From Obelidium mucronatum (lineage: Eukaryota > Chytridiomycota > Chytridiomycetes > Chytridiales > Chytriomycetaceae): a DNA stretch of 64,000 bases. Location: positions 496,001 through 560,000 of the forward strand of contig JAIVFH010000007.1 in the NCBI GenBank assembly GCA_025765595.1, read 5' to 3'. The notes below the pieces were generated by a model. That model saw only the letters and a program-made list of their open reading frames with translations. It searched no databases and was not told the DNA's origin. Of the stretch, positions 43,624 through 54,791 are shown piece by piece; the first letter of the stretch is position 1; each line of letters begins with the position of its first letter. The translations under genes were made by a program, and so were the position numbers.

Positions 43624-45374
43624 TTACATAACATCCACATCCTTCAAAATCAATCTAATAATCACATCATTCACAGTCTCCAAAATCTGTTCCGTCTGCC
43701 CAACATCCGTTGCAGACGTACAATACGTGTACACTTTTTTCTGTTGCTTGTACTTGTTCAATTGCTCAAATTTCTGCGAAAAAAAGACACAGACGCCTTT
43801 GAATTCGCTGCTGCTGTGACTGCTTGTTGTCTGTGGTACAACGTATTCTGGAAAATAGTCCGAAACGAGGGCTCCTCTTTCGAGTTTTGCTTTCAGGAGG
43901 TCGATTTTGTTGAGGAAGAGGAGGACAGAGGTTTCTTTGAATAGGGGGTGGTTGCATATCGAGGAGAATACGTTCAGGGCTTCCGTTACTTTTTTTATAA
44001 TAAGAATTGAGTTAAGTAAACGAAAGAGAATAATGATGAATTATCAAAACTCTTACTTCGGTTTGTTTCTCCATCCTCAAAACAGACTTGATCAAATGCA
44101 CTGACAGCAACAACAAACATGATTGCTGCCACATCTTCAAAGTAAGCCGCCCATTTATTTCGTTCGGATCGTTGTCCGCCAACGTCGTATATCCGGTATT
44201 CGTATTTTTTTACTTGGAAGCGTGATTCGGTGATTGTAAGCGTCATTATCCGGCAGTTTAGGATATCTTGGTCTGTTGGGATGTATTCGGGGGTAAAAAA
44301 TCGCTCAATGTCATCGAGGAAGCTATTTTTTTTTGTTCCAAGGTTTTCGTTTTTAGTCGTCTGGAAAGAACGTGCCAGAAAATGTGAATAACTCAACTAA
44401 GCACATGTATCAATCAGCTGAAACTCGTTTGATCTCGAATAGCAATATTGTATTCCTGGATCTTTCCAAACCGCTTTGATCGCGTCAATAACGTTTTGAT
44501 CGACTTCCTCACTCCCAAGAAATCCGGCGTCTATTTGCATCTCCTCGATAATTTCTAATGCTTTCATTATGTTGGAGTCTATCGCGTTGCTGCTATTGCT
44601 TTCCATTTGGTGCCGGTATTGCCGTAGTGCTATTTGAGCAATACGTGATATTTTCTTAAACACAGAGGAGGTGGCGACGCTTTGATGGGACGTATTCGCG
44701 TTATGTAGCTGGTTCACAGAGAGACCTGGTATTTGAGCTGCAGACAGGGTAGATGAAGGAACAATGTTCTGAACCACAGGAATATCAGGCAACCGTGGAG
44801 CTGTTTGGTTCTTGAGGCCTTGAAACAGCGACATTACCGAACCAACTTTCTTTGTATGTAAACTCATTTGAGAAGGCGATGGCGCGAGTCCAAACGGCGC
44901 TGGTGGTGATGCCACGTGTTGGTCTGGAGTTTCGTTTAGAATCAGGCGGCTGGCAGTTGTTCCCATGATGGAGGACTCGGTGTGGTCGTTTGGATTGAAT
45001 CCGTATGGGATTTCGAGTATTTCCATTTGGGTAATAAGCGTTTTTATGGACTGAACGATGTTTGCTATCGTCATTGTCCGGAAGGCTGCGCGATCCCGTT
45101 CCGAGAAGCCGCCTCCGTATAGGATCCGAAACTGTTTGAGGATAGTTGATTTTCCTGATTCTCCGGGTCCTAGATGGTTGATGGGAGGACAATTTAAGTT
45201 GGGCACAAGAGGAAAAAAAATGGCGCGAAAAAGAATACCCAGTAGCAGAAGTTTGACCACGTCTTTAAGACGCTTCTTTTCAGATTCTAGCTCTTGATCG
45301 ATGATGGCAGTGTTCTGCTTCAGCATCTTTGCCTCCTGGACCTCTTGAGTTGCTGATCCGCACAGATTGCCCAT
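43624..45374 (-). CDS. Heterotrimeric G-protein alpha subunit, G-alpha-4
   Basis: 512 aa from exons 45374-45239, 45169-44398, 44322-44057 and 43988-43624, exact in frame. MGNLCGSA start; P-loop GPGESGKST; switch I RIMTLT with Arg327 and Thr330; [20 protein letters not shown]-terminus LKDVDVM. Thr332 replaces the RGS-contact glycine. Intron 1 (45238-45170, 69 nt) is a multiple of three and has no stop, so its retention would insert 23 residues directly before the P-loop. The helical insert is Ser/Ala/Pro-rich. The gene is divergent from the prolyl hydroxylase, with only 139 bp between the two starts, implying a shared promoter. Confidence 0.95.
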
Positions 45375-45513
45375 AAGAACCTCCTGATTTACAATCAGTT
45401 TAATAATAGCATCTTTTAAGAGCAACAACGTTATAAATATTAAATCCCGTTTCCCAAACGCGTCTGATTGTGACTCATCCTTGCAATTCAAATTCAAAAC
45501 AAAGATCAAAAGT

Positions 45514-47540
45514 ATGAAACACAAGATGCCAGCTGAGCAAACACAAACCAAGGCGAAGAAACTCAGAGGCGAAGCAAATCCGCTCAAAGTATTTCGCCAG
45601 GGTCTTTTGACCAATCAGAACAGAGATGCGCTGCAGCAAGATTACCTAGCCTGTATGTGTTCGTCGTTTGATCATCCAACGCAACGGACACTAACCACAT
45701 CACACTCTCAGCTGCGCCTTACCAGCACATTGTCATCCCATCGCTGGTCAACGACGAACTCCTGCGCAAAGTCAGGAAGGAGCTGTTGGCTATTCATGCA
45801 ACCCGCAAGGAAACTGACATCTACAGAGTATTCCAGACTGGAGACATGGCCAACTTGGACGGATTGCCAGAAGAAGAATTGGGCCAACTCAAGAGTCTGC
45901 TGGAGCTGAGAAATGCCTTGTACAGCCAGGAGTTTCGTGACTTCATCAGCGTGATTTGCGGTACGGGAAAACTGTCTCCTTCCAAAGCCGATTTATCACA
46001 TAATATTTACAAGCAAGGTGAGAAGGGATGGAACAGAGTCGATTTGATGTTCTATGCAATTGACAGCCTGGCTCGCTTTTTTTTTTTCTAGGTTGTCATT
46101 TGCTTCAACACGACGATGTCATTGGGACTAGATCAATCTCGTATATTATTTACTTGACAGATCCAGAGCATCCATGGTCTGAGGAAGATGGTGGTGGGCT
46201 AGAACTTTATCCTGTCATTTCGAAGGGCACCCCAGCTGTTCATCCAAGCAAAGTGATTCCTCCCGCTTGGAATCAGATGGCCATGTTTGCGGTTCAGCCT
46301 GGGCATTCTTTTCACTCGGTTTCTGAAGTTGTCGCCGTTGACCGTGAAAGGCCAAGTATTTCTGGTGAGTCGTAATTGTTGTGATTTGGCAGTGACTAAA
46401 AAGTAACCCAAACAAGGCTGGTTCCATGTGATGCAACCAGAAGACATGACTGAGGAAGAATTTGCCGAGTATGAGAAGGAACGTTTGCTTAAATCTTCTG
46501 GAAACGCACAAGCATCAATGGACCAACTTATGAATGATGATGATGAATTTCCGTTTAGCGATTTGCCAAAGTTTTCTGTCAACGGTTCGGATGCGATGGA
46601 AGAAGAGACAGCAGAAGAGGACGAGGAAGAGCAAGAAGACGTTCCACTCACAGAAGACGAAATTGCCTTCTTGAAACCCTTCATCAACCCACTTTACCTC
46701 AAATCCAACATCATTGCCCAAGCAAATGAGCGATTTTGTGACGAAAGCTCAATCCAGTTGACTTCTTTCCTTGAACCATCTCTTGCAGCAGCATTGGCAG
46801 CCTCCACTATTTTCCAAGACGAGAAAGATGGCCTTTTGACCAAAAAACCACGGTCACCAAAACAACCTGCGTCGATTGCGAATTATGAAGCTGGAATCAG
46901 TGAAACTTGGACGCCAACTGGCCCATCACACAAGCACCGCTTCCTCGAGCTGCATCACCCAAACCCTAAACCAACAACTCCAGCAAAATCTAAAACAGAT
47001 CCAAGTGTCGACCTGGCATCCATTCAGCACCACTTGTTTCAATCGAAACCATTTCTGCGCCTTTTATACTTGATCACAAGTCTGAAAGCAACGAAATTGC
47101 GCTCAAGGATCCGCAGATTTCGTCCAGGCATGGACTACACTCTTGCAACAACCAGCAGCTTCAACGCGGACTTGGGTGTCCTCGATGCGACTTTGACTTT
47201 TGTTTGTCAGCGAACAAAACAAGACCGCGAAGCATGGGAGAGTGATGAGGTTGGTGGATTCGACTGTTATATGGCACCTGATGAAGGGAATGAGGATCCA
47301 GCGCAGTACCGGGCGCAGCGGGCAAAAAAGATTCCTTATGGGGAAACCGAGGCTCATACTGCCGCCCAAGAGGAGGGGCAGGCGGAAGGAGATGGTGGGG
47401 CTCTGTTGAGTGTTAGTGCGACGAGTAATTGTTTGTCGCTAGTGATGAGAGAAGGGGAAGTGATGCGGTTCATCAAGTATGTAAGTGCAAGAGCTCCTGG
47501 AAGCCGTTGGGACGTGGCTGCTGAATTCCAATACGAATAA
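45514..47540 (+). CDS. Prolyl 3,4-dihydroxylase TPA1/Ofd1-like (2-oxoglutarate/Fe(II) dioxygenase)
   Basis: Predicted Fe(II)- and 2-oxoglutarate-dependent hydroxylase of a ribosomal protein uS12 proline, linked in yeasts to translation termination and oxygen sensing. Exons 45514-45652, 45712-46017, 46092-46364 and 46417-47540 give 613 aa; a start at 45481 would add 11. The N-terminal catalytic domain shows HLLQHDDVIGTRSISYIIYL, with the His and Asp iron ligands, EEDGGGLELYP, and the second His in VQPGHSFHSVSEV followed by RPSISGWFH. An acidic linker precedes a second, non-catalytic dioxygenase-like half that ends APGSRWDVAAEFQYE. Family identity is clear; the substrate is from the family. Confidence 0.9.
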
Positions 47541-47701
47541 TGAAGTGATGTTATCATCGTGGGAGGTTAAAATTGAGTACTGTCTGAAGGGTCATATTTC
47601 GTCCCAGTGTATTGGTAGTTTTGAATATTAATTTGACTTTTTTTAACCATGGGATTTTGATTCTTTTGTCTATCTGGATTTACATAATAAGCACTTCGTT
47701 T

Positions 47702-49180
47702 ATGGGCAATCTATGCAGCAGTCGTGAACTTGAAAAGGGATTGCAACCCACCAAAGAACAAACCCAAAAAAGTATGGCTATCGATAAAGACCTTTCATAT
47801 GAAAAGGAAGCTCTGAAGAACATTGTCAAACTGCTGCTACTCGGTATTCCAACTTAATCATCATTCAAAGTAAAATAAATATTAAAATTAAATTTCACCA
47901 CGAAGGACCGAGTGAATCAGGAAAATCGACAGTCTTGAAGCAGTTCCAGCTCGTTTACGGCTCTGGCTTCACCTCAGCTGATCGCGTTAGGTTCAAAACG
48001 CTCGTACTTGTTAACATTATCCAGTGCGCAAAAACCCTGGTTTCTCAAATGAAAGAACTCGAAATCCCATTCGGCTTTAGTCCTTTGGAAGATGGCGCCG
48101 GTGGTACGCTTGTTCCGCTTCCTGAAGGAGCACCAAGAAAACATGACCCAATTGCAGCAGCAGCCCAAAAAATATTTCGACACGAAGGGGAATACAAAAA
48201 GAAAGAATTAGAGCCATTTGTGGATCTTGTTCATCAAATTAGACCTGGATTCGGGCTGCTTGGAGATGAGACGCTTAATTATGACGAACTGCAAGCAATT
48301 CAACGTGTTTGGAAGGATCCAGGAATTCAATATTGCTATTCAAGGGCGAATGACTTTCAGCTGATTGATTCCTGTGCATAGTTGAGTCGTGAATTATTTT
48401 TCGGTTTTGTTGACTGTGCTTCGATTTCTTGTTTAGCTTCTTGAATGAATTAGCCCGTTTCTTTGAGTCTGAATATTTACCAACGGACCAAGATATCTTA
48501 AACTGTAGATTAATGACCATGGCTGTAACAGAAACGCGTTTCAAAGTGGAAGAGAAGGAATACAGGGTGTTTGATGTGGGTGGACAGAGATCAGAGCGCG
48601 AAAAATGGACTGCATATTTTGATGACGTAACGGCAATCATATTCGTTGTGGCTGTGAGTGGATACGATCAAGTTTGCTTTGAAGATAATTTAACGAACCG
48701 AAGTGAGTTATTGTTCTTCCACATTGATTTCAATACCCATTTTTTCCATGTCTCACTTTCGCGCTTTCCAAAATGGAATAGTTACTGAGGCGCTTAACCT
48801 TTTTGCAACCATCTGTAATCACCCACTCTTTAAGTTCACGCCAATGATTCTGTTTTTAAACAAACAAGATATCTTTAAACATAAGCTCCAGAAGGGCTCA
48901 TTAGTGTCTGATCATTTTCCAGACTTTGTCAGTTGAGTGTTTGATGTGTTGTGCTATTCAATTGAATTGATCATGTACCCTTCATGATTTAGAATCAAAT
49001 AATTTTGAGCATGCATCACAGTACTTCAAGACCAAGTTCGAGGCCCTGAATAAATACTCAAAGAAAAAGGTGTATTCGTACTTTACTTGGGCAACGGACA
49101 TGGAGCAGGCCAAGAATGTCTTGGACACTGTATATGTTGTCGTTCTGCGTTTCAGTTTGAGAAATATTGGGTTTATGTGA
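47702..49180 (+). CDS. Heterotrimeric G-protein alpha subunit, G-alpha-5
   Basis: 406 aa from exons 47702-47843, 47906-48380, 48437-48702, 48782-48931 and 48993-49180, exact in frame; the shortest helical insert in the cluster. MGNLCSSR start; switch I RLMTMA with Arg230 and Thr233; [16 protein letters not shown] (the usual G-alpha form); TWATD; C-terminus LRNIGFM. Two unusual residues: Ala235 at the RGS-contact glycine, and a P-loop of GPSESGKST in which Ser50 occupies the position of Ras Gly12. The latter often lowers GTP hydrolysis in other GTPases. Confidence 0.95.
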
Positions 49181-49264
49181 TCATGGGATGATTTTGAGTG
49201 AACAAGTGAGTGAGTGAGTTCAAGTGTCAAACACTGTATTTATCATTTTTGAATAAAATTGCAA

Positions 49265-49324
49265 ATGGGCAATCTCTGTGGAGGGGCAGCCGTGATTTCT
49301 GCTGGACACGACGAGGAGAATTGA
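49265..49324 (+). pseudogene. G-alpha 5' remnant or 19-codon lipidated micro-ORF
   Basis: 84 bp after G-alpha-5, a frame starting MGNLCGGAAVISAGHDEEN and then a stop. The first six residues equal the myristoylation/palmitoylation start of G-alpha-2 and -4, and nothing resembling the following helix or P-loop exists before G-alpha-6 at 49477. Simplest reading: a truncated duplicate of a G-alpha start exon. A translated N-myristoylated micropeptide cannot be excluded. Confidence 0.6.
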
Positions 49325-49476
49325 AGCTGTTAAAAGATTACTGACTTAATTGAACCTGATGTAAAATAGAATGAATTAATGCTTATGTATGTATAGCTAT
49401 TAAAAACCGTCACCCATAAAACAAAAGTGTTCAAATTTTGAGTTGGTATTTTGTTGTGTAAATCAGGAAGAAACGA

Positions 49477-50306
49477 ATGGGAAATTGTTCCTCTTCGCCC
49501 GCCGGCGGCCCCGAAGAGCAAGACGCGATTCGAAGAAACAAGGAGATTGAAAACACACTCAGCTTTGAAAAAAAGTCAATGATGGCAAAAGGAAGCATCA
49601 AACTTTTACTGTTGGGTAAACGCGCCAGAATACACTATCATGGGTTGGACACAGTTTTCTGACCATGAAATTAAAACAGGTGCAGGAGATACTGGAAAAT
49701 CGACAGTCCTGAAGCAGTTTCGCTTAATCTATGGCGTAGGTTTCACGGAGCAAGAGAAGGCTCTTTACAGATCTGCAATCATCCTCAACATCATCAACTC
49801 TACCACGACTCTTATGAACGCCATGGATAAGCTAAAAATACCCTACGGATTTGATGCTAGCACTGTGATAACGCAAATGGAGATGGAGCAAACCTCTGCA
49901 ACTGTTGACAGGAATCTGGGTGGGGAACAACTTGGGACAATGCCCTCCCTGAAAAAAAGTAACCACTCCTTTCAATCAAATTCTTGCTTAAGTCAAGCGA
50001 TCTCTGTTATGATGGGCTCGAAAATGAGTTTGAAGGAAGGTCTATTTTGTGGGGCAAAAGACGCGACCGCAAAATATGCGGAGTATTGCTATTCCAAGAA
50101 AATGCATACCGGAGAAGGATACAACGCGTCTCTAGTGGTCAAGGATATGCGAGCCGCCTTTGGCATCGATCCCGTTCTGGAATATGACTTATTGACCGCA
50201 ATCAAGATTTTATGGAGCGATCCGGGCATAAAGTACTGTTTTTCGCGGTCCGGAGAATATCAGATATCAGACACCTGTGCCTAGTATGATCTTTCTTCTT
50301 TCAAAT

Positions 50307-50347
<41 letters not shown>

Positions 50348-51170
50348 GCAGATTGCTGATTTCCGATTTCCAAACGCAAACCTATAGCTTTTTGAACGAT
50401 GTCGAACGATTTTGTGACCCATCCTACGAACCAAACGATCAAGACATATTAAATTGCAGAGTCATGACGTTGACAATCACAGAAACCAAGTTCGAAATGC
50501 AGAATGTAATATATCGGGTGTTCGACGTCGGAGGGCAAAGGAGTGAGCGGAAAAAATGGGCCCCCTATTTCGACGATGTGTCCGCAATTATCTATTTGGT
50601 GGCGATTAGTTCGTTCGACCAAATGTGTTTGGAAGATGAATCAACTAACAGGAGTAAGTGCTTCCAGAATTTTCTTTCTTCCGGCTGCATGAAATTCAAC
50701 TCTTCACATTTCTTACTGATAGTGGTTGAATCATTGAATTTGTTTGGATCAGTCTGCAATCACCCTGTTTTCAAAAAGACTTCCCTGATATTGTTCATGA
50801 ACAAGATTGACATTTTCAAAGAAAAACTCAAAACAACACAAGTATCTACATATTTTCCTGACTTCAACGGTAAGCTGAGCCGTTTTTTTTCTGGCATGTA
50901 GTAACCATGCCGAAAGGTTCAAACGATTACAACCCAACATCACAGTACTTTTCTATGCGGTTTCTAGCAATCAACAAGTATCCAGAAAAGAGCATTTACA
51001 CTCATTTCACATGGGCAACAGACACAAAACAGATCAAACACGTGCTCGAAACTGTACGAGAGATAATAGCCAAGTTGAGTGCTTTCATCTGTTGTTGCCC
51101 TTTATTCCGTGCACAATATTTATTGATAAACGTTTGTAGAACGTGTCTTGCGGCACTTGGATTTCTTTGA
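49477..51170 (+). CDS. Heterotrimeric G-protein alpha subunit, G-alpha-6
   Basis: 452 aa from exons 49477-49615, 49680-50283, 50388-50653, 50723-50869, 50902-51073 and 51140-51170, exact in frame. Start MGNCSSSP differs from the MGNLC of the others but still predicts Gly2 myristoylation and Cys4 palmitoylation. P-loop GAGDTGKST; switch I RVMTLT with Arg272 and Thr275; [21 protein letters not shown]. Thr277 replaces the RGS-contact glycine. A last intron (51074-51139) is needed to give the G-alpha-like end IIAKTCLAALGFL; without it the frame runs on into a Cys-rich tail. Intron 2 contains a 37-base poly-T run. The most divergent member. Confidence 0.93.
50309..50345 (+). repeat. Poly-T run of 37 bases in an intron
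   Basis: Uninterrupted T run inside intron 2 of G-alpha-6 (50284-50387), upstream of the acceptor CCTATAG. It may extend the polypyrimidine tract. Confidence 0.9.
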
Positions 51171-51268
51171 ACTGATTTTCCGAGAACAAAGCGGAAAAAG
51201 CCGGAAGTGAATAAAGCCACTTCTGAAAAAGTTGCAAAAAAAACCAAACTAAAAAAAAAAAACGGAAA

Positions 51269-54200
51269 ATGCGATTGAAACTTGTTCGTTTTCAGCAAGT
51301 TTCGACACGTTTTCGCGTTCAGAGTTTTGCCACGAAAGCTACAACAACTCACGGGTTTTCGTCTCTGAGTGACAAGAAGGGGCAGATTGAGAGGGTTACT
51401 ACGATCCTCGAGCAGAAGGGCTTTATCCCAAAGGACTTGATCCAGCAGGAAGTAAACTACTTTTTTGGGTGAGTTTTTTCAGAGTTTTGTTTTTGTGGGT
51501 GGTTGAGATAACGGACGCCTGATCATCAACTCTGCCAACCTTTAGAAACCTCGGGATCTCAGACCTCTACTTCAAAGTAGAACCCGCTGAGTCTGTTGCG
51601 CAACACATTTTGTCACTTTATAGTGCAAAGATCACTGCCGATGTCAAACACGAAAGTGTCTTGGATATTAATTTGGAGCGTGAGACAGAGAACAATGCCG
51701 TCTTTATCCACACAAACATTCCTGGAATTGGCAGTGTAAATGGAAAAAACTACGAGAAAGCGTACGTGCTCAAGATTGTCTTTTCTTTCTTCGTTTGTTA
51801 TGCTCATGATTAGCTGACCTTCCTGTCAACATGTGCCAATTTTTAAATCACACAGGATTGATGAAAAATACTTAGACGTTACGACTCCCTTCCGCGTGGA
51901 GAGTTACCGCTCTGAAAGTATTCAAGGAAAAACCGTTTCGCATCTGCGCTCCTATTTTATCAATAAGTGCGCCTTCCCAGACACCCCTGCCGCCGCGAGT
52001 CCTGACATTCGCGCCATTTCTGACGCCGCTTTCTCGGAAGCCATGACTGATACTACCGAAAAACTCTATACTCGTGTGATTCAACAGGTCCTTGCACAAA
52101 CAGGCCCTGTTATCGAAGTTCATGATGTCGCCTCTACAAATGAAAAGCGCCTTGTTGTTGGTTACAAGAGTGGTACTGCTAGGTTGTTTTTATCTGCTGT
52201 TTCGGATTTGTACAAACACTATGGCCTGCGTTGCTCGAAAAAGTTTGTTGGTGAGTTTTCTCACCCAACAATGAATTTTTTGTTTATTCCTAAACAATTA
52301 CAACCCAAACTATGTTAGAACCTTTTTCAAACGGAGTCACTGTCATGTCTGTCTACCTCGGTCCATCTGTCAAGCCAAACGCGCGTCCATTCGAATACTG
52401 TGTTGCCCAAGTTGCAAAAGAAACCAGTCTCCTCTTTTGTCTTCCTACTACTCCCTTCCAGGAGCTCTTCAAAGCCGGAAAACTCTGTGTTCAAGAATCA
52501 ATGTACGGGTATACCAACTGGATTTTCGCCCAACACTTCTTGAACCGTCTTGGTCGTGAATACACATCCCTTCAAACAATCTTGGACTCTAAAAACAACA
52601 GCCACAATGAAGTGTTGAGCAAGATCAAGAAGAGATTAAGAACCGATACCTTCACCCGTGAGCATATTCTGGACATTATCAAGTTGTACCCTGAGCTCGT
52701 GAAGCTTTGTTATGCCAGTTTCGCTGCCGAGCACCAAACCGACCGTTCCAACGAACTGAGCATCACAAAAGCGTTGAATGAACACGAATTGTTGGAAGTC
52801 ATCCGTAAAACCGTGGCCAACACGCAAGAAGCCATGATCTTTGAATCCTTTGTCACCTTCAACAAGCACGTTCTCAAGACAAACTTTTACCAAAGCACCA
52901 AAATCGCACTCTCGTTCAGAATGGATCCTAAATTCTTGCCTGCCGTTGAATACCCACAGCCCCTCTTTGGAATGTTCCTTGTTGTTGGAGGAGAGTTCCG
53001 TGGTTTCCACCTCCGTTTCAGAGATATTGCGCGTGGTGGAATCCGAGTTGTTAAATCCCGGAACCGTGAAGCATACAGTATCAACTTGCGTTCTCTCTTT
53101 GATGAAAACTATGGACTTGCCAACACTCAGCAACGTAAGAACAAGGATATCCCTGAAGGTGGAAGCAAAGGAACGATTTTGTTGGACGCACAACACCAGG
53201 ATAACCCCAAGCGCGCATTTGAAAAGTATGTGGATGCGATTTTGGATTTGGTTGTTCCAGCGCCAGGAAGTACCATGGTTGACAAGTATGGAAAGCCTGA
53301 GATTTTGTTCTTTGGACCTGATGAAAACACTGGTGAGTTTATTATACAATTTCTTGTAATGTATTTAGGGCTAATTTTTTTTTCTTCTTTTTTTTTCTCA
53401 GCTGACTTCATGGATTGGGCATCTTTGCACGCAAAGAAACGTGGTGCCGGTTTCTGGAAGGCCTTCACAACCGGAAAATCCCAAAGTATGGGTGGAATCC
53501 CACACGACATTTATGGAATGACGACACGATCTGTCCATCAATATGTGTTGGGTATCTTGAGAAAGTTGAACTTGAAGGAAAATGCCATTACTAAAATGCA
53601 AATGGGAGGACCTGATGGAGACTTGGGTTCAAACGAAATTTTGATTAGTGAGGATAATACTATCGGTATTGTTGATGGAAGTGGTGTTGTATACGACCCT
53701 GCTGGATTGAACCGTGGAGAGATTGAGAGATTGGCGAAGACGAGAAAGATGATTAATCACTTTGATGTGAGCAAGCTGGGGCCAAAAGGATTCCGTGTTT
53801 TGTTGGATGACTCCAATGTTACTCTCCCAGGTTTGCAACATTTAACGCACACCTATAAATTGATCTCAATCTGACGATTTAATTTCTAGATGGTACCATC
53901 GTGGACAGTGGACTTAAATTCCGAAATGAGTTCCACTTGAACCCTCTCTCTTCTGCTGACCTCTTTGTCCCATGTGGAGGTCGTCCTGAAGCCGTTGACT
54001 TGGCCAACGTGCACAACTTGTTCAACGCTGATGGAACACCAAGATTCAAGTACATTGTTGAAGGAGCCAACCTGTTTATTACCCAAGATGCTCGCTTGAA
54101 ACTTGAAAACGCTGGAGTGTTGTTGTTCAAGGATGCTTCTGCCAACAAGGGAGGAGTTACTTCTTCGTCTTTGGAAGTCCTTGCGGCACTTTCCTTCAAT

Positions 54201-54662
54201 GACACTGAGTTCAAGCAACACATGACTGTTCAGAACGGTGTGATTCCACCGTTCTACGCCCAATACGTCCAATCCGTACAGAACTTTATCGAAAACGCAG
54301 CCACAATGGAATTCGAATGTCTTTGGAAAGAATCCCAACGCACGGGTCTCCCCAAATCTATCCTGAGTGACAATTTGAGTGTTGGAATCGTCAAGCTGAA
54401 TGAAGAATTGCAAAACACAACTTTGTGGGAGAACGAAGCTTTGCGTCGCGTTGTTCTTGCAGAAGCGTTCCCCAAGCTTTTGATTGACAAGTTGGGATTA
54501 GATACTTTGCTTGAACGAGTTCCAGAGGCATACGTGAAGGCTATTTTTGGATCCTACTTGGCGTCTCGCTTCGTGTATAAGCACGGAACTGAGCCTTCCC
54601 AGTTTGCCTTTTTTGAGTTCTTGGCGCCTTATTTTGAGGCTGTTGAGAAGAGCAAGAAGTAG
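51269..54662 (+). CDS. GDH2: NAD-dependent glutamate dehydrogenase, large fungal type
   Basis: Converts glutamate to 2-oxoglutarate and ammonia with NAD, feeding the TCA cycle. Exons 51269-51468, 51546-51761, 51856-52250, 52319-53332, 53402-53830 and 53890-54662 give 1,008 aa, the size of the fungal NAD-GDH. The N-terminus (MRLKLVRFQQVSTRFRVQSF) is basic and amphipathic, a likely mitochondrial presequence. The catalytic region shows FRDIARGGIRVVKSRN, KDIPEGGSKGTILLDA and the nucleotide-binding region MQMGGPDGDLGSNEILIS. Codon use is strongly biased (GAC, AAG, TTG, GGA), suggesting high expression. The start is only 98 bp after G-alpha-6. Confidence 0.95.
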
Positions 54663-54791
54663 TCATTATGTTGTCGTGGACGGGAATATTCGTTTCTTTT
54701 GTTTCTTTTGATTTCTTTATAAGTTGCTACTCTTTTTTTTTAATACGATGATGATCGATGGAACGGTTAGTGTCTAAAAGTTCACCCAAAA

